Positions 18,148 through 28,111 of a stretch of DNA of 64,000 bases are shown in pieces. A program made the position numbers and the translations under genes. Where the stretch lies: NCBI GenBank assembly GCA_022644775.1, contig JALCHN010000003.1:19787-83786 (forward strand). Direction: 5' to 3'. The notes below the pieces were generated by a model that worked only from the letters and a program-made list of their open reading frames with translations, was not told where the DNA came from and made no database searches. Numbering within the stretch: position 1 is the first letter of the stretch; each line of letters begins with the position of its first letter. Source of the DNA: Eggerthellaceae bacterium. GTDB lineage: Bacteria; Actinomycetota; Coriobacteriia; Coriobacteriales; Eggerthellaceae.

Positions 18148-19365
18148 TTAGTTGCTCGAAGAGCTCGTCTTGCTCGACGACGAGCTGGAGCTGCTCGAAG
18201 ACGACTTGCTCGACTTGGACGACGAGCTCGAGGACGAGGAGCTCTTGGAGTTGGAAGAAGAGCTGGCCGACGAGCTCGACGAGGAGGTATCGCTGCTCGA
18301 AGACGACGAAGTCGCGATGCCGTGCGCTTCGTTCCAGGCGTTCAGGATGTCGCTGAAGTAGTAGGTATTGTTGACGATGCCCTTGCTGTTGGTCTTGAGC
18401 TCCTGCTCTTCCCCGTTGACCTTGACGGTGACGCCGTCGGTTTCGGCGCAGACGAACTTCACCTTGTCGGTGAAGGTGTAGCTGCCGCTTGTGGGGCCGG
18501 TGAGGTCCTTGGCCACCTCGGTCGTTCCGTCGACGTAGATCTCGATGTAGGGCTTGGCGCCGTCGGCCACGGAGTACTCGAAGGTGGCTTCTGTGGGGGC
18601 GACGTCGTTGGCCGAAGAGGACGACGACGAATCGGCTGCGGCGTCGCTCGTGTCGGAAGAGGTCGAGGACGATTCGTCGAGGCCGGTGACGGGCATATTG
18701 GCCACTTGGGCTTCGTTGGACTTGCCGGTGCCCGAGAAGATGAAGGAGCACACGATGACGACGATAACGAGCACGACCGCCGCCGCGATGATGAAGGGCA
18801 GCTTCGAGCGCCAGCCGTCGTTGGGGTTGGTGTAGTTCGCGCCGTCGTTCAAGCGCGGCAGAAGCGAGCCCGACGACCGATGGGTCTTGCTGTCGGGGTA
18901 GACGCGCCCGGTGCGGCCGCGCACGCCGCGGGAGCTCTTCATGCTCGACAGCTCGTCGGCGGCCACGGCACCCCGCGCGCGGCGCGGCTCGCGGGAACGG
19001 TCGGCGCGCGGACGCTGGCTGGGCTGGTCGTGCCGCGACGAGCGATGGCTGCGCCCCGCCTCGTCGGCCGCCGACATGTCGATCCCCGAGCCGCGACGGT
19101 GCGAGCGCGAGATGCCCGACTGGTAGGCGTAGAGCTCCTCGATGTACATGCCGGTGATTTCGGTGGGATTCAGGCCCAGATAGCGCGCGTACCCGTTGAC
19201 CATGTTGCGCGTGTAGCCGCGCGGCGGCATGGCGGCGAAGTTGCTGTCTTCAATCGCGCGGAGGATGTCGGGGCGGATGCGCAGCCTGCGCGCGGTGGCG
19301 TTGAGGTCGAGACCCTTGCGCTCGCGCGTTTGGCGCAGTATTTCACCGAAGCTGATTTCGCCCAT
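18148..19365 (-). CDS. RodZ/YmfM-like HTH membrane protein with poly-serine C-terminal tail
   Basis: N-terminal Xre-like HTH (GEILRQTRERKGLDLNATARRLRIRPDILRAIEDSNF), basic linker, TM FIIAAAVVLVIVVIVCSFIF, extracellular domain, Ser-rich tail. Confidence 0.9.
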   Translation of the reverse strand: MGEISFGEILRQTRERKGLDLNATARRLRIRPDILRAIEDSNFAAMPPRGYTRNMVNGYARYLGLNPTEITGMYIEELYAYQSGISRSHRRGSGIDMSAADEAGRSHRSSRHDQPSQRPRADRSREPRRARGAVAADELSSMKSSRGVRGRTGRVYPDSKTHRSSGSLLPRLNDGANYTNPNDGWRSKLPFIIAAAVVLVIVVIVCSFIFSGTGKSNEAQVANMPVTGLDESSSTSSDTSDAAADSSSSSSANDVAPTEATFEYSVADGAKPYIEIYVDGTTEVAKDLTGPTSGSYTFTDKVKFVCAETDGVTVKVNGEEQELKTNSKGIVNNTYYFSDILNAWNEAHGIATSSSSSSDTSSSSSSASSSSNSKSSSSSSSSSKSSKSSSSSSSSSSSKTSSSSN

Positions 19366-19380
19366 GGATGGTTCTCCCGA

Positions 19381-21876
19381 TTATTCTTCGTCGTGTTCCG
19401 CGAAGGCGCGGATCGTTTCAAGTTCTACGGTGTCGTTGACGAGGACCTCGCGCGGCTTGCTGCCGTTAGGCGGACCCACGACGCCCTTCTCTTCGAGCAT
19501 GTCCATTATACGCCCGGCCCTTGAATAGCCAACTTTCAGGCGCCGTTGGATGTTCGAAGTGGACCCCAGGCCCGAGTTCACCACGATTTCGGCGGCCTCC
19601 CAGAGCAGCGGGTCGTCGCCGCCGCCCGCGCGCCCGCCCGACCCGTCGGGTTCGGTATCGCCCAGGCTGATGAGGTTGGTCTTCAGGATCTCCTGGTGGT
19701 ATTCGGGCTCGCCCTGCTCCTTGAGATGGGCGACGACAGCGTTGATTTCGTCGTCGGACACGTAGCAGCCCTGGAAGCGCTGGGGGCGCGGGTACTCGGG
19801 CTTGGAAACGAGCATGTCGCCGTTGCCGATGAGGTTTTCGGCGCCGGTGGTGTCGAGGATGACGCGGGAGTCGATGCCGCTCGCCACCGAAAGGGCGATG
19901 CGGTTGGTGATGTTGGCCTTGATGAGGCCCGTGACGACGTTGGTCGAGGGGCGCTGGGTGGCCACGATCATGTGGATGCCGGCCGCGCGGGCGAGCTGGG
20001 CCAGGCGGCTGATGCTCATTTCGACTTCCTTGCCCACGTTCATCATGAGGTCGGCGAGCTCGTCGATCACGATGACGATATAGGGCAGTTCGGCCGCTTC
20101 CTCGTCGCCGATCATCATGCCCTTCTGGGCCTTGGCGTTGTATTGGCCGATGTTGCGGGCGCCCACCTTGGCGAAGACCTTCAGACGGCGCTCCATTTCG
20201 GCCACGGCCCAGGAAAGGGCGCTCGCAGCTTCCTTGCATTCGGTCACGACGGGCACGTAGAGATGCGGGATGCCGTTGTAGGGCGTGAACTCGACGCGCT
20301 TGGGGTCGATCATGATGAAGCGGACTTCGGCGGGCGTGGCGCGCATGAGGATCGACATGATCATGCCGTTGATGGCCACCGACTTACCGGAACCGGTGGT
20401 ACCGCCGATGAGCAGGTGGGGCATGCGGGCCAGGTCTGAAACGATCGGATGGCCCTCGACGTCTTCGCCGATTGCCACTTCCAGCGGGCCCTTCCCCGCC
20501 GCCGGCAGCACGTCGCCCAGAAGGACGGTGCGGCGGTGGACGTTGGGCACTTCGATGCCCACGTAGTTGGTGCCGGGAATGGGCGAGAAGATGCGCACGC
20601 CCTGGGAGGCCATGGCGAGGGCGATGTCGTCGGTAAGGTTGGTCACGCGGCTCACGCGCACGCCGCTGGGCAGTGAGACCTTGAAGAGGGTGACCGTGGG
20701 GCCGGCCGCCCAGCCGACGACCTTGGCGTCGACGCCGAAGTCGGACAGGGTGTCCTGCAGCAGGGCCGCGGTCTCGCGCAGGGTCTCTTCGGTTTCCTTG
20801 TCGTTTTCGGCGTGGTCGGAATGCTTCAGAATCGACCTGTCGGGCAGGACGAAGCCTTCGGAGGGATGGGGCACCGCACCCTGCGGCACGGCCTTGCGCT
20901 TGCTCGCGTTGGCGGCCTTCTGGTGCGAGAGCTCCTGGGCGCGTTTGCTGCCGAGCTTGCGGGTGAGCGACTGGGTGCGCGCGGGTACGGGCGCCGAGGC
21001 CGTTGCGGCGGCGCGGCGGCCTCGCGCGGGTTCCGCTTTGGCGGTCGACGGGTCGAGCACCTGGGTGGCGCCGGGGTCGTCGAAGGGGATCTGCTGGGTG
21101 ACGCCCGCCTGCGCGGCCGCAGGGTCGAGGGCGGTGCCCATGCGGGTCGCCTTCACGGGGCGGCGGCGCTTGGTCGTCTGCTTGGCGTTGTAGGGGGCCG
21201 CGGGCATGGCCGAAAGGTCGGCTTCATCGTTGGCACGGGCGCTCGCGATCTCGCTGCGTTTGGAGCGGATCTTCTCCACGAGCCCGTTGACGGAAAATCC
21301 GATCACGATGAGGGCGATGATGACGACGCCGCCCATGATGATCGCGCTCACGACCTGACCGAACAGGGTGAGCAGGACCCAAGCGACGAGCGCGCCGATA
21401 TAGCCGCCCTGCGAACGCAGGTTCTGTTCGAGAAAGAGGCCGTTCAGGTTGCCCGATTCCACGTTGGGCGAGAAAAGGGCGAGCATGACCAAGACCGCGA
21501 AGAAGAGCAGAAGCAGGCCCACGGCCACGCGGGTCGACAGGCGCTCGCCGATGCGGGAGGCGAACAGGCTCGCGGAAACGAGGGCCAGGACCACGGGAAG
21601 GATGTAGGCGCCGATGCCGAAGCCGATGTGAAGGGCGGCGGAAAGCCATTTGGTCACGATGCCCGCTTCGGGCATGGCCGCCACGATAAAGAGGGCGAGC
21701 GCGGCGACGGCGCAAATGACGCCCGCGATGTCGCGACGCGAGCGCTCGTCGAGCAAAGGCTCGCTGGGCGCCTGGGCGCGTGCCGCCTGACGTCCGCGCG
21801 CAGTGCTCGCCCGCTGCTGCTTGGCGGGCGCCGCCTTGCGTTTGCTGGTGGATGTCTTCTTAGTGGCCCGGGCCAC
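19381..21876 (-). CDS. ftsK: DNA translocase FtsK/SpoIIIE
   Basis: 4 N-terminal TM helices, GGTTGSGKSVAINGMIMS Walker A, C-terminal gamma winged helix. Confidence 0.96.
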   Translation of the reverse strand: MARATKKTSTSKRKAAPAKQQRASTARGRQAARAQAPSEPLLDERSRRDIAGVICAVAALALFIVAAMPEAGIVTKWLSAALHIGFGIGAYILPVVLALVSASLFASRIGERLSTRVAVGLLLLFFAVLVMLALFSPNVESGNLNGLFLEQNLRSQGGYIGALVAWVLLTLFGQVVSAIIMGGVVIIALIVIGFSVNGLVEKIRSKRSEIASARANDEADLSAMPAAPYNAKQTTKRRRPVKATRMGTALDPAAAQAGVTQQIPFDDPGATQVLDPSTAKAEPARGRRAAATASAPVPARTQSLTRKLGSKRAQELSHQKAANASKRKAVPQGAVPHPSEGFVLPDRSILKHSDHAENDKETEETLRETAALLQDTLSDFGVDAKVVGWAAGPTVTLFKVSLPSGVRVSRVTNLTDDIALAMASQGVRIFSPIPGTNYVGIEVPNVHRRTVLLGDVLPAAGKGPLEVAIGEDVEGHPIVSDLARMPHLLIGGTTGSGKSVAINGMIMSILMRATPAEVRFIMIDPKRVEFTPYNGIPHLYVPVVTECKEAASALSWAVAEMERRLKVFAKVGARNIGQYNAKAQKGMMIGDEEAAELPYIVIVIDELADLMMNVGKEVEMSISRLAQLARAAGIHMIVATQRPSTNVVTGLIKANITNRIALSVASGIDSRVILDTTGAENLIGNGDMLVSKPEYPRPQRFQGCYVSDDEINAVVAHLKEQGEPEYHQEILKTNLISLGDTEPDGSGGRAGGGDDPLLWEAAEIVVNSGLGSTSNIQRRLKVGYSRAGRIMDMLEEKGVVGPPNGSKPREVLVNDTVELETIRAFAEHDEE

Positions 21877-21906
21877 GATCAGCTCCTTCGCTAGCTTGAA
21901 ACGGCT

Positions 21907-21931
21907 ACGGCTGCCGACGAGCGGCAGCCGT
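21907..21931 (-). terminator. Hairpin between rnj and ftsK
   Basis: ACGGCTGCC/GGCAGCCGT stem. Confidence 0.4.
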
Positions 21932-21960
21932 GGAATAGATAGAGGGTATGCGGGACGCGC

Positions 21961-23808
21961 CTAGATTTCGATCAAGTTAACGATCACCATCGGGCGCTGC
22001 TTGATGCGGTCCCACAGAAGCGACTGCAGCGACTGGCGCGCCGACTTCTCCCAGTCGCGGGGCTTCTTCTTCTGGTCGGACAGGGCCTTTTCGAGCGACC
22101 GCTGCACGGTGCGCTGGGCGTCGCGGGCCAGGTAGTCGTCGTCGCCGCCGGTGATGCCGCGCATCTCGACCTGGACCTCGCCGACCACATGGCGGTTGGT
22201 CGTGTCGACCGCGCAGGCCACGGCCGCGATGCCCTGCTCGACGAGCGCGCTGCGCTCCTGCAGGACGTCTTCGCTCGTGTCGCCCACCGAAAGGCCGTCG
22301 ACGTAGACGACGCCGCTCTGCACGGGCTCGCCGTAGCGGACGCCCTTCTGGCTCACTTCCAGGCATTCGCCGTTTTCGAGCAGGAAGATGTTGCGCGGGT
22401 CGACGCCCACTTGCTGGGCAAGCTCGGCGTGGGCGCGCAGGTGCGTCGCCTCGCCGTGGACGGGCATGAAGGCCTTGGGCTTGACGATCGAGAGCATGAT
22501 CTTGAGCTCTTCCTGGCCGGCATGGCCCGATACGTGCACGCGGGCACGGCGCTTGTCCCAAACGTCGGCGCCGACCTTGGCGAGCAGGTTGATCACGCGG
22601 GTGACGGCCTTCTCGTTGCCGGGGACGGGCGTGGCCGAGATGATGACCGTGTCGCCCGGTTCGATCGAGATGGTCTTGTGCTCCCCTGCCGCGATGCGGG
22701 CCAGGGCCGAGAGGGGCTCGCCCTGCGAACCGGTGCACATGACAACGACCTTTTCCGGCGGAATGCCCTTGAGGTCATAGGCGTCGATGATGTCGTTGTC
22801 GCTGATGTGCAGGTAGCCCAAGCGGCGGGCGATGTCAGTGTTCTGCACCATCGAACGGCCGGTGACGACCACCTTGCGGCCCGCGGCCACCGCCGCATCG
22901 CAGATTTGCTGCATGCGGTGGATGTGGCTGGCGAAGCTCGCGACGATGACGCGGCCCTTGGCCTGGCCGATGACCTCGCGCAGGGTGACGCCGACCGTTG
23001 CCTCGCTCGGCGTGAAGGTGGGCACCGTCGCGTTGGTCGAGTCGCTCATCATCAGATCGACGCCGATCTTGCTGAAACGCGCCAGGGCGCCGAAGTCGGT
23101 GGTGACGCCGTCGATCGGGGTCTGGTCGAGCTTGAAGTCGCCCGTGTGGAGCACGTTGCCGGCAGGGGTCTGGAAGAAGACGCCCACCGAACCCGGGATC
23201 GAGTGGTTGACGGCGAAGAAATCGCACGTGAAGCAGCCCATCTTGATGCGCTGGCCCGGCTGGATCTCGACGAGCTTGGCGTTCTTGATCTTATGTTCGG
23301 CGAGCTTGCCCTCGATCAGTCCCAGCGTCATCTTGGTGCCGTAAATCGGCACCTGCATGTCGAGGTCCTTCAGCAGATAGGGCAGGCTGCCCGTATGGTC
23401 TTCATGGCCGTGGGTGATCACGATGCCGCGCAGCTTGTCGCAGTTTTCCAACACGTAGGTGTAGTCGGGCAGGATCAGGTCGATGCCCGGATGGTCGTCG
23501 TCGGGGAACATGAGGCCGGCGTCGTCGAGCACCAGATCGCCGTTGCATTCGAAGACGGTCATGTTCTTGCCGATGGCGTCGAGGCCGCCGAGCGGGATGA
23601 CCTTGAGCGTGGCCTTGGCGTCCTTTTCCGCGGGCAGCACCTTCTGCCCGCCGTGACCGCGGTTGCCGCGGCGACGGGGCTTCTTTTTCGGCGCGTTGTC
23701 TTCAGGCGTGAGCTTGGGCCGTTCGGCGTCGATTTCAACGTGCTTGAACGACTGCGACTGCTTGGGTCGGCGGGGAGCCTGCGAAGACTCGCTCTTCTGT
23801 TTTTCCAT
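21961..23808 (-). CDS. rnj: Ribonuclease J
   Basis: Metallo-beta-lactamase motif ITHGHEDHTGSLPYLL, beta-CASP region, HVSGHAGQEELKIMLSIVKPKAFMPVHGE. Confidence 0.96.
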   Translation of the reverse strand: MEKQKSESSQAPRRPKQSQSFKHVEIDAERPKLTPEDNAPKKKPRRRGNRGHGGQKVLPAEKDAKATLKVIPLGGLDAIGKNMTVFECNGDLVLDDAGLMFPDDDHPGIDLILPDYTYVLENCDKLRGIVITHGHEDHTGSLPYLLKDLDMQVPIYGTKMTLGLIEGKLAEHKIKNAKLVEIQPGQRIKMGCFTCDFFAVNHSIPGSVGVFFQTPAGNVLHTGDFKLDQTPIDGVTTDFGALARFSKIGVDLMMSDSTNATVPTFTPSEATVGVTLREVIGQAKGRVIVASFASHIHRMQQICDAAVAAGRKVVVTGRSMVQNTDIARRLGYLHISDNDIIDAYDLKGIPPEKVVVMCTGSQGEPLSALARIAAGEHKTISIEPGDTVIISATPVPGNEKAVTRVINLLAKVGADVWDKRRARVHVSGHAGQEELKIMLSIVKPKAFMPVHGEATHLRAHAELAQQVGVDPRNIFLLENGECLEVSQKGVRYGEPVQSGVVYVDGLSVGDTSEDVLQERSALVEQGIAAVACAVDTTNRHVVGEVQVEMRGITGGDDDYLARDAQRTVQRSLEKALSDQKKKPRDWEKSARQSLQSLLWDRIKQRPMVIVNLIEI

Positions 23809-23821
23809 ATACGTCCTTCGT

Positions 23822-24721
23822 TTACTGCAGAATCCCTACGGCGCGCATGACCTGCGCCAGGTCGCGGGATTCCTGTTCCGTTGCCGCTACGAGCGGCAGG
23901 CGCAGCCCGCCGACCGAAAAGCCGGCGAGGTTGAGCGCCTCCTTAACGAGAATGGGGTTGGCGGTAGTGAACAGCTGGTGCATGAGGGGCAAAAGCTGTT
24001 CGTTGGCCTTGGCGGCTTCGTCCCAGTCGCCCGCGGCGCACAGGTCGACGATGCGCTTGAAGGCGGCCGGCGCCACGTTGGCGGTCGTCGAGATGACGCC
24101 CACGCCGCCGAGCTTCATGACGTCGTAGGTGAGGGCGTCGTCGCCCGAATAGACGTCGAAGCCGGCGGGAGCGCCGTCGATGATCGCTTTGATCTGATCA
24201 AGGTCGCCCGACGCCTCTTTGACGCCTGCGATGTTGGTGCAGTCGCGCGCGAGGCGCAGGGTCGTTTCGGCTTCCATGTTCTTGCCGGTACGGCCCGGGA
24301 TGTTGTAGATGAGGATCGGCAGGTCGACGGCGGCGGCCACGGCCTTGAAGTGCTGGTAGAGGCCTTCTTGCGGGGGCTTGTTGTAGAAGGGCACCACCAC
24401 GAGCAGGCCGTCGACACCCGTATCCTGGGCGGCGCGGGCGGCTTCGATCGTGTCGGCCGTGCAGTTGGTCCCCACGTTGGCGATCACGGGGGCGTCGCCG
24501 TGGAGCTCTTCCACGACGGCCTTCCAAACCTCGAGCTTCTTGTCGAAATGCACCGTGGGGCCCTCGCCGGTGGTGCCGAACACGAGCACCGAATCGCATC
24601 CGCCGTCTACCAGCTTGCGCGCGAGCTTCTTGCATCGCTCGACGTCGACGTCGAGCTTTTCGTCCATGGGGGTTACCATGGCGGGGATGAGGCGGCCGAA
24701 GCGCGGGTTGGTAGAGGACAT
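23822..24721 (-). CDS. dapA: 4-hydroxy-tetrahydrodipicolinate synthase
   Basis: TTGEGPTV, YNIPGRTGKNM, GVKEASGD motifs; start chosen after AAAGGAGACAGC. Confidence 0.96.
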   Translation of the reverse strand: MSSTNPRFGRLIPAMVTPMDEKLDVDVERCKKLARKLVDGGCDSVLVFGTTGEGPTVHFDKKLEVWKAVVEELHGDAPVIANVGTNCTADTIEAARAAQDTGVDGLLVVVPFYNKPPQEGLYQHFKAVAAAVDLPILIYNIPGRTGKNMEAETTLRLARDCTNIAGVKEASGDLDQIKAIIDGAPAGFDVYSGDDALTYDVMKLGGVGVISTTANVAPAAFKRIVDLCAAGDWDEAAKANEQLLPLMHQLFTTANPILVKEALNLAGFSVGGLRLPLVAATEQESRDLAQVMRAVGILQ

Positions 24722-24877
24722 GCTGTCTCCTTTGGTTGGGTTCACCTGGTCAGACATATGACCTTAGTATCGCACGGGGCGCCAGGTGCGCCGGTGAAGT
24801 TCTTCAAACCTACGCATGGACGGGGATAAGCGGCTGCACTCCCCCCGTCCCGTCGTCACGCTCAATGCAATGAAAAT

Positions 24878-24904
24878 GCGCCGGAAGCGGAAGGCTTCCG
24901 GCGC
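24878..24904 (-). terminator. Putative terminator downstream of dapB
   Basis: GCGCCGGAAGC/GCTTCCGGCGC stem, followed on minus strand by ATTTTCATT. Confidence 0.65.
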
Positions 24905-24954
24905 TTGAAGGCGGATGAGCTTCAGAAGGGCTCTGCAGGGACGAGTTGGCCGGC

Positions 24955-25716
24955 CTACATGAAGTTCTCGAGGCCGACGATAAGGCCTTCGCGCTCGCCC
25001 ACGCTGCGGATGCCCAGAAGAACGCCGGGCATGTAGCTCTCGCGGTCCCAGGAATCGTGCGTGATCGTGAGGGTCTGCCCCATCGAGCCGAAGATGACCT
25101 CCTGCTTGGCCACGAAGCCCATGCTGCGCACCGAATGGACGGGCACGCCGTCGATAAGGGCGCCGCGTGCGCCCTCGGCGCCTTCGATTTCGGTCTCCTT
25201 GCCCGGGGCCGTGCTCTCGAAGTCGCGCGCGGCGGCGATCATGCGGGCCGTGTTGACGGCCGTGCCGCTCGGAGCGTCCTTCTTATGGGCATGATGGAAC
25301 TCGATGATCTCGGCTTCCGGGAAGTAGGGGGCGGCGGCCTTGGCGAACTGCATCATGAGGACGGCGCCCGTGGTGAAGTTGGGCGCGTAGAAGAGGGCCG
25401 TGCCGGCAGGGGCCAGAGCGGCGAGCTCTTCGAGCTTGTCCTGCGAAAGGCCCGTGGTGCCCACCACGCAGTCGACGCCGGCGGGCAGGGCGGCGCGCAG
25501 GTTGCCTTCCACCACCGAGGGCTGAGTGAAGTCGACGATGACGTCGAAGGAGGCGGCGTCGAGGGCGTCTGCTACCGAAGGATAGACGGGGAAATCGGTC
25601 TCTTTGGGATAGGGGTCGATGCCGCAGACGAGCTCCATGTCCTCGGCGGACTTCACGGCGTTGACGACTGCGGAGCCCATGCGGCCGCAGCACCCGCTCA
25701 CTGCTACGTTGATCAT
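24955..25716 (-). CDS. dapB: 4-hydroxy-tetrahydrodipicolinate reductase
   Basis: GCCGRMGSAVVNAV, EFHHAHKKDAPSGTA motifs. Confidence 0.96.
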   Translation of the reverse strand: MINVAVSGCCGRMGSAVVNAVKSAEDMELVCGIDPYPKETDFPVYPSVADALDAASFDVIVDFTQPSVVEGNLRAALPAGVDCVVGTTGLSQDKLEELAALAPAGTALFYAPNFTTGAVLMMQFAKAAAPYFPEAEIIEFHHAHKKDAPSGTAVNTARMIAAARDFESTAPGKETEIEGAEGARGALIDGVPVHSVRSMGFVAKQEVIFGSMGQTLTITHDSWDRESYMPGVLLGIRSVGEREGLIVGLENFM

Positions 25717-25762
25717 TCGTGTCTCCTTGTGGTCGGTCGGCCGCGGGCGCGGCCGAATGAAA

Positions 25763-25787
25763 AAGGGCGGGCCCGCGGCCCGCCCTT
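25763..25787 (-). terminator. Rho-independent terminator downstream of pnp
   Basis: AAGGGCGGGCC/GGCCCGCCCTT stem followed by U tract on minus strand. Confidence 0.85.
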
Positions 25788-25801
25788 ACCCTAACGATTG
25801 G

Positions 25802-28111
25802 CTAGTCGTCGTTGCGGTGGGTGCGCGGACGACGATGGTCGGACGCGTTGCGGCCGCCGCGGTCGCCGGGATGGCGGCCCTGGCTGCGGTCGTTGCGGTT
25901 GCGGTCGCCCCGGTCGTCACGGCTGCGGCTGTCGCGGTCGCCGCGGAAACGGTCGCTTCGGCGGTCGCCCGAACGGCGGTCGTCGCGGCGGTCGCGGCGC
26001 TCGCGCGGCTGGTAGGAGCTTTCGGGCGCATCGGGCTTGTCGATGCGGTCGAGGCTGATCTTGCCGTTCTCGCCTACTTCGATGACCTGCACCTTCACGC
26101 GGTCGCCGATGTTGAGCACGTCTTCGACCTTGCCCACGCGGCCGTTGGCCATGCGGCTGATGTGCAGCAGGCCGTCCTTGCTCGGGGTGAGCTTGACGAA
26201 GGCGCCGAAGTCCTTGATGCCCACGACGGTGCCGATGTAGACCTCGCCCACTTCGGGCTCCTTGACGATGCCGAGGATGGCCTTCTTGGCGGCTTCGCCC
26301 GCCGGGCCCTCGACCGCGGCGATATGCACGGTGCCGTCTTCCTCGACTTCGATCGTCGCGCCCGTCTCTTCCTGCAGGCCGCGGATGACCTTGCCGCCGG
26401 TGCCGATGACGTCGCGGATCTTGTCGACGGGAATCTTGATGGTCTCGATGCGGGGCGCGGTGTCGCGCAGCTCGGCGCGGGGCTCGGGGATTTCCTTGAG
26501 CATGGCGTCGAGGATGAAGGCGCGGCCTTCCTTGGCCTGCTGGAGCGCGGCGCCGAGGATTTCGGTGGACAGGCCCTTGGCCTTGTTGTCCATCTGCAGG
26601 GCGGTGATGCCCTTGGCGGTGCCCGTCACCTTGAAGTCCATGTCGCCCAGGAAGTCTTCGAGGCCCTGGATGTCGGAGAGGATGACGTGCTTGTCGCCTT
26701 CCTGGATAAGGCCCATGGCGATGCCGGACACGGGCGCCTTGATCGGCACGCCGGCGTCCATGAGCGCCAGCGTCGAGCCGCAGGTCGAGGCCATCGAGCT
26801 CGAGCCGTTGGATTCGAGGATTTCCGACACCACGCGGATGGCGTAGGGGAACTCGTCTTCGCTGGGCAGCACGGGCAGAAGCGCGCGCTCCGCCAGGGCG
26901 CCATGGCCCACCTCACGGCGCTTGGGCGCACCGATGCGGCCGGTTTCACCGGTGCAGAAGGGCGGGAAGTTGTACTGGTGCATGTAGCGCTTGCCCTCTT
27001 GCGGGTCGATCGTGTCGAGGCGCTGGCCTTCGCGCAGGGTGCCCAGGGTGCACACCGAAAGGGCCTGGGTCTGACCGCGCTGGAAGAGGCCGGAGCCGTG
27101 CACGCGGGGCAGGTAGCCGGGCTTGATGTAGAGCGGGCGGATGTCCTTGGGGCCGCGGCCGTCGACGCGCTCGTTGGTGTCGACGATCATCATGCGCATC
27201 GCGTGCTTTTCGAGCGCCTTGCAGGCGGCGGCGAGGTCGCTGGCCCAAGCCGTGCGCTCTTCTTCGGTGAAGTCGTTCTGCTTGATGGATTCCTTCAGGG
27301 CCTCGACCTTGGCGATGCGCGACTGCTTGTCGGCGTCCTTCAGGGCCGCGGACATCTCGTCGTAGTGGGCGTTCACGCGCTCGGCGATGCTCGGGTCGGC
27401 TTCGTGCAGCTTGTATTCGAGCGGCTGCGGGTTGACCTTGTCGAGGAAGCGCTGCTGGGCTTGGCAGAACTGGGCGATGGCTTCCTGGCCGAAGTTCATG
27501 GCCGCGAGCATGTCGACTTCGCTGATCTCCTGGGCGCCGGCTTCCACCATGCTGATGTAGTGCTCGGTGCCGGCGATAGTGAGGTTGAGGTCGGACGTTT
27601 CGAGCTCTTCATAGGTGGGGTTGACGATGAAGTCGCCCGTTTCGATGTTGCGGCCGATGCGCACGCAGGCCACCGGGCCGTCGAAGGGGGCGCCGCCTGC
27701 GAGCAGGGCCGCCGAGGCGCCGTTGACGCTGATGCAGTCGGGGGCGTTCTGGCCGTCGACCACGAAGGTGGTGGCGACGATCTGCACTTCGTTCTTGAAG
27801 CCGTCGGGGAAGCCCGGGCGGATGGGGCGGTCGATCATGCGGGCCGTGAGGGTGCCCTTTTCGCTCGCCTTGCCCTCGCGCTTCAGGTAGCCGCCGGGGA
27901 TGCGGCCCACGGCGTACATCTTCTCCATGAAGTCGACGGTGAGGGGGAAGAAGTCGTAGTCGCGCTCTTCCTTCGAGACCACGGCGGTAACGAGAACCGT
28001 GGTGTCGCCTTGGGTTACGAGCACGGCGCCGGTGGCCTGCTTGGCCAGCTCGCCGGTTTCCAGACGGTAGGTCTTGCCGTAGAGCTCGAACTCTTCAACG
28101 ATTTTGTCCAT
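25802..28111 (-). CDS. pnp: Polyribonucleotide nucleotidyltransferase
   Basis: Two RNase PH domains, KH (IRDVIGTGGKVIRGLQEETGA), S1 domain, Arg/Asp-rich tail. Confidence 0.97.
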   Translation of the reverse strand: MDKIVEEFELYGKTYRLETGELAKQATGAVLVTQGDTTVLVTAVVSKEERDYDFFPLTVDFMEKMYAVGRIPGGYLKREGKASEKGTLTARMIDRPIRPGFPDGFKNEVQIVATTFVVDGQNAPDCISVNGASAALLAGGAPFDGPVACVRIGRNIETGDFIVNPTYEELETSDLNLTIAGTEHYISMVEAGAQEISEVDMLAAMNFGQEAIAQFCQAQQRFLDKVNPQPLEYKLHEADPSIAERVNAHYDEMSAALKDADKQSRIAKVEALKESIKQNDFTEEERTAWASDLAAACKALEKHAMRMMIVDTNERVDGRGPKDIRPLYIKPGYLPRVHGSGLFQRGQTQALSVCTLGTLREGQRLDTIDPQEGKRYMHQYNFPPFCTGETGRIGAPKRREVGHGALAERALLPVLPSEDEFPYAIRVVSEILESNGSSSMASTCGSTLALMDAGVPIKAPVSGIAMGLIQEGDKHVILSDIQGLEDFLGDMDFKVTGTAKGITALQMDNKAKGLSTEILGAALQQAKEGRAFILDAMLKEIPEPRAELRDTAPRIETIKIPVDKIRDVIGTGGKVIRGLQEETGATIEVEEDGTVHIAAVEGPAGEAAKKAILGIVKEPEVGEVYIGTVVGIKDFGAFVKLTPSKDGLLHISRMANGRVGKVEDVLNIGDRVKVQVIEVGENGKISLDRIDKPDAPESSYQPRERRDRRDDRRSGDRRSDRFRGDRDSRSRDDRGDRNRNDRSQGRHPGDRGGRNASDHRRPRTHRNDD

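Noticed and set aside
18152-18361. 69-aa highly acidic ORF (LEELVLLDDELELLEDDLLDLDDELEDEELL...)
   Set aside because: Reverse complement of the serine-rich tail of the RodZ-like gene; composition fully explained by that low-complexity DNA.
22189-23850. 553-aa plus-strand ORF
   Set aside because: Antisense shadow of RNase J.
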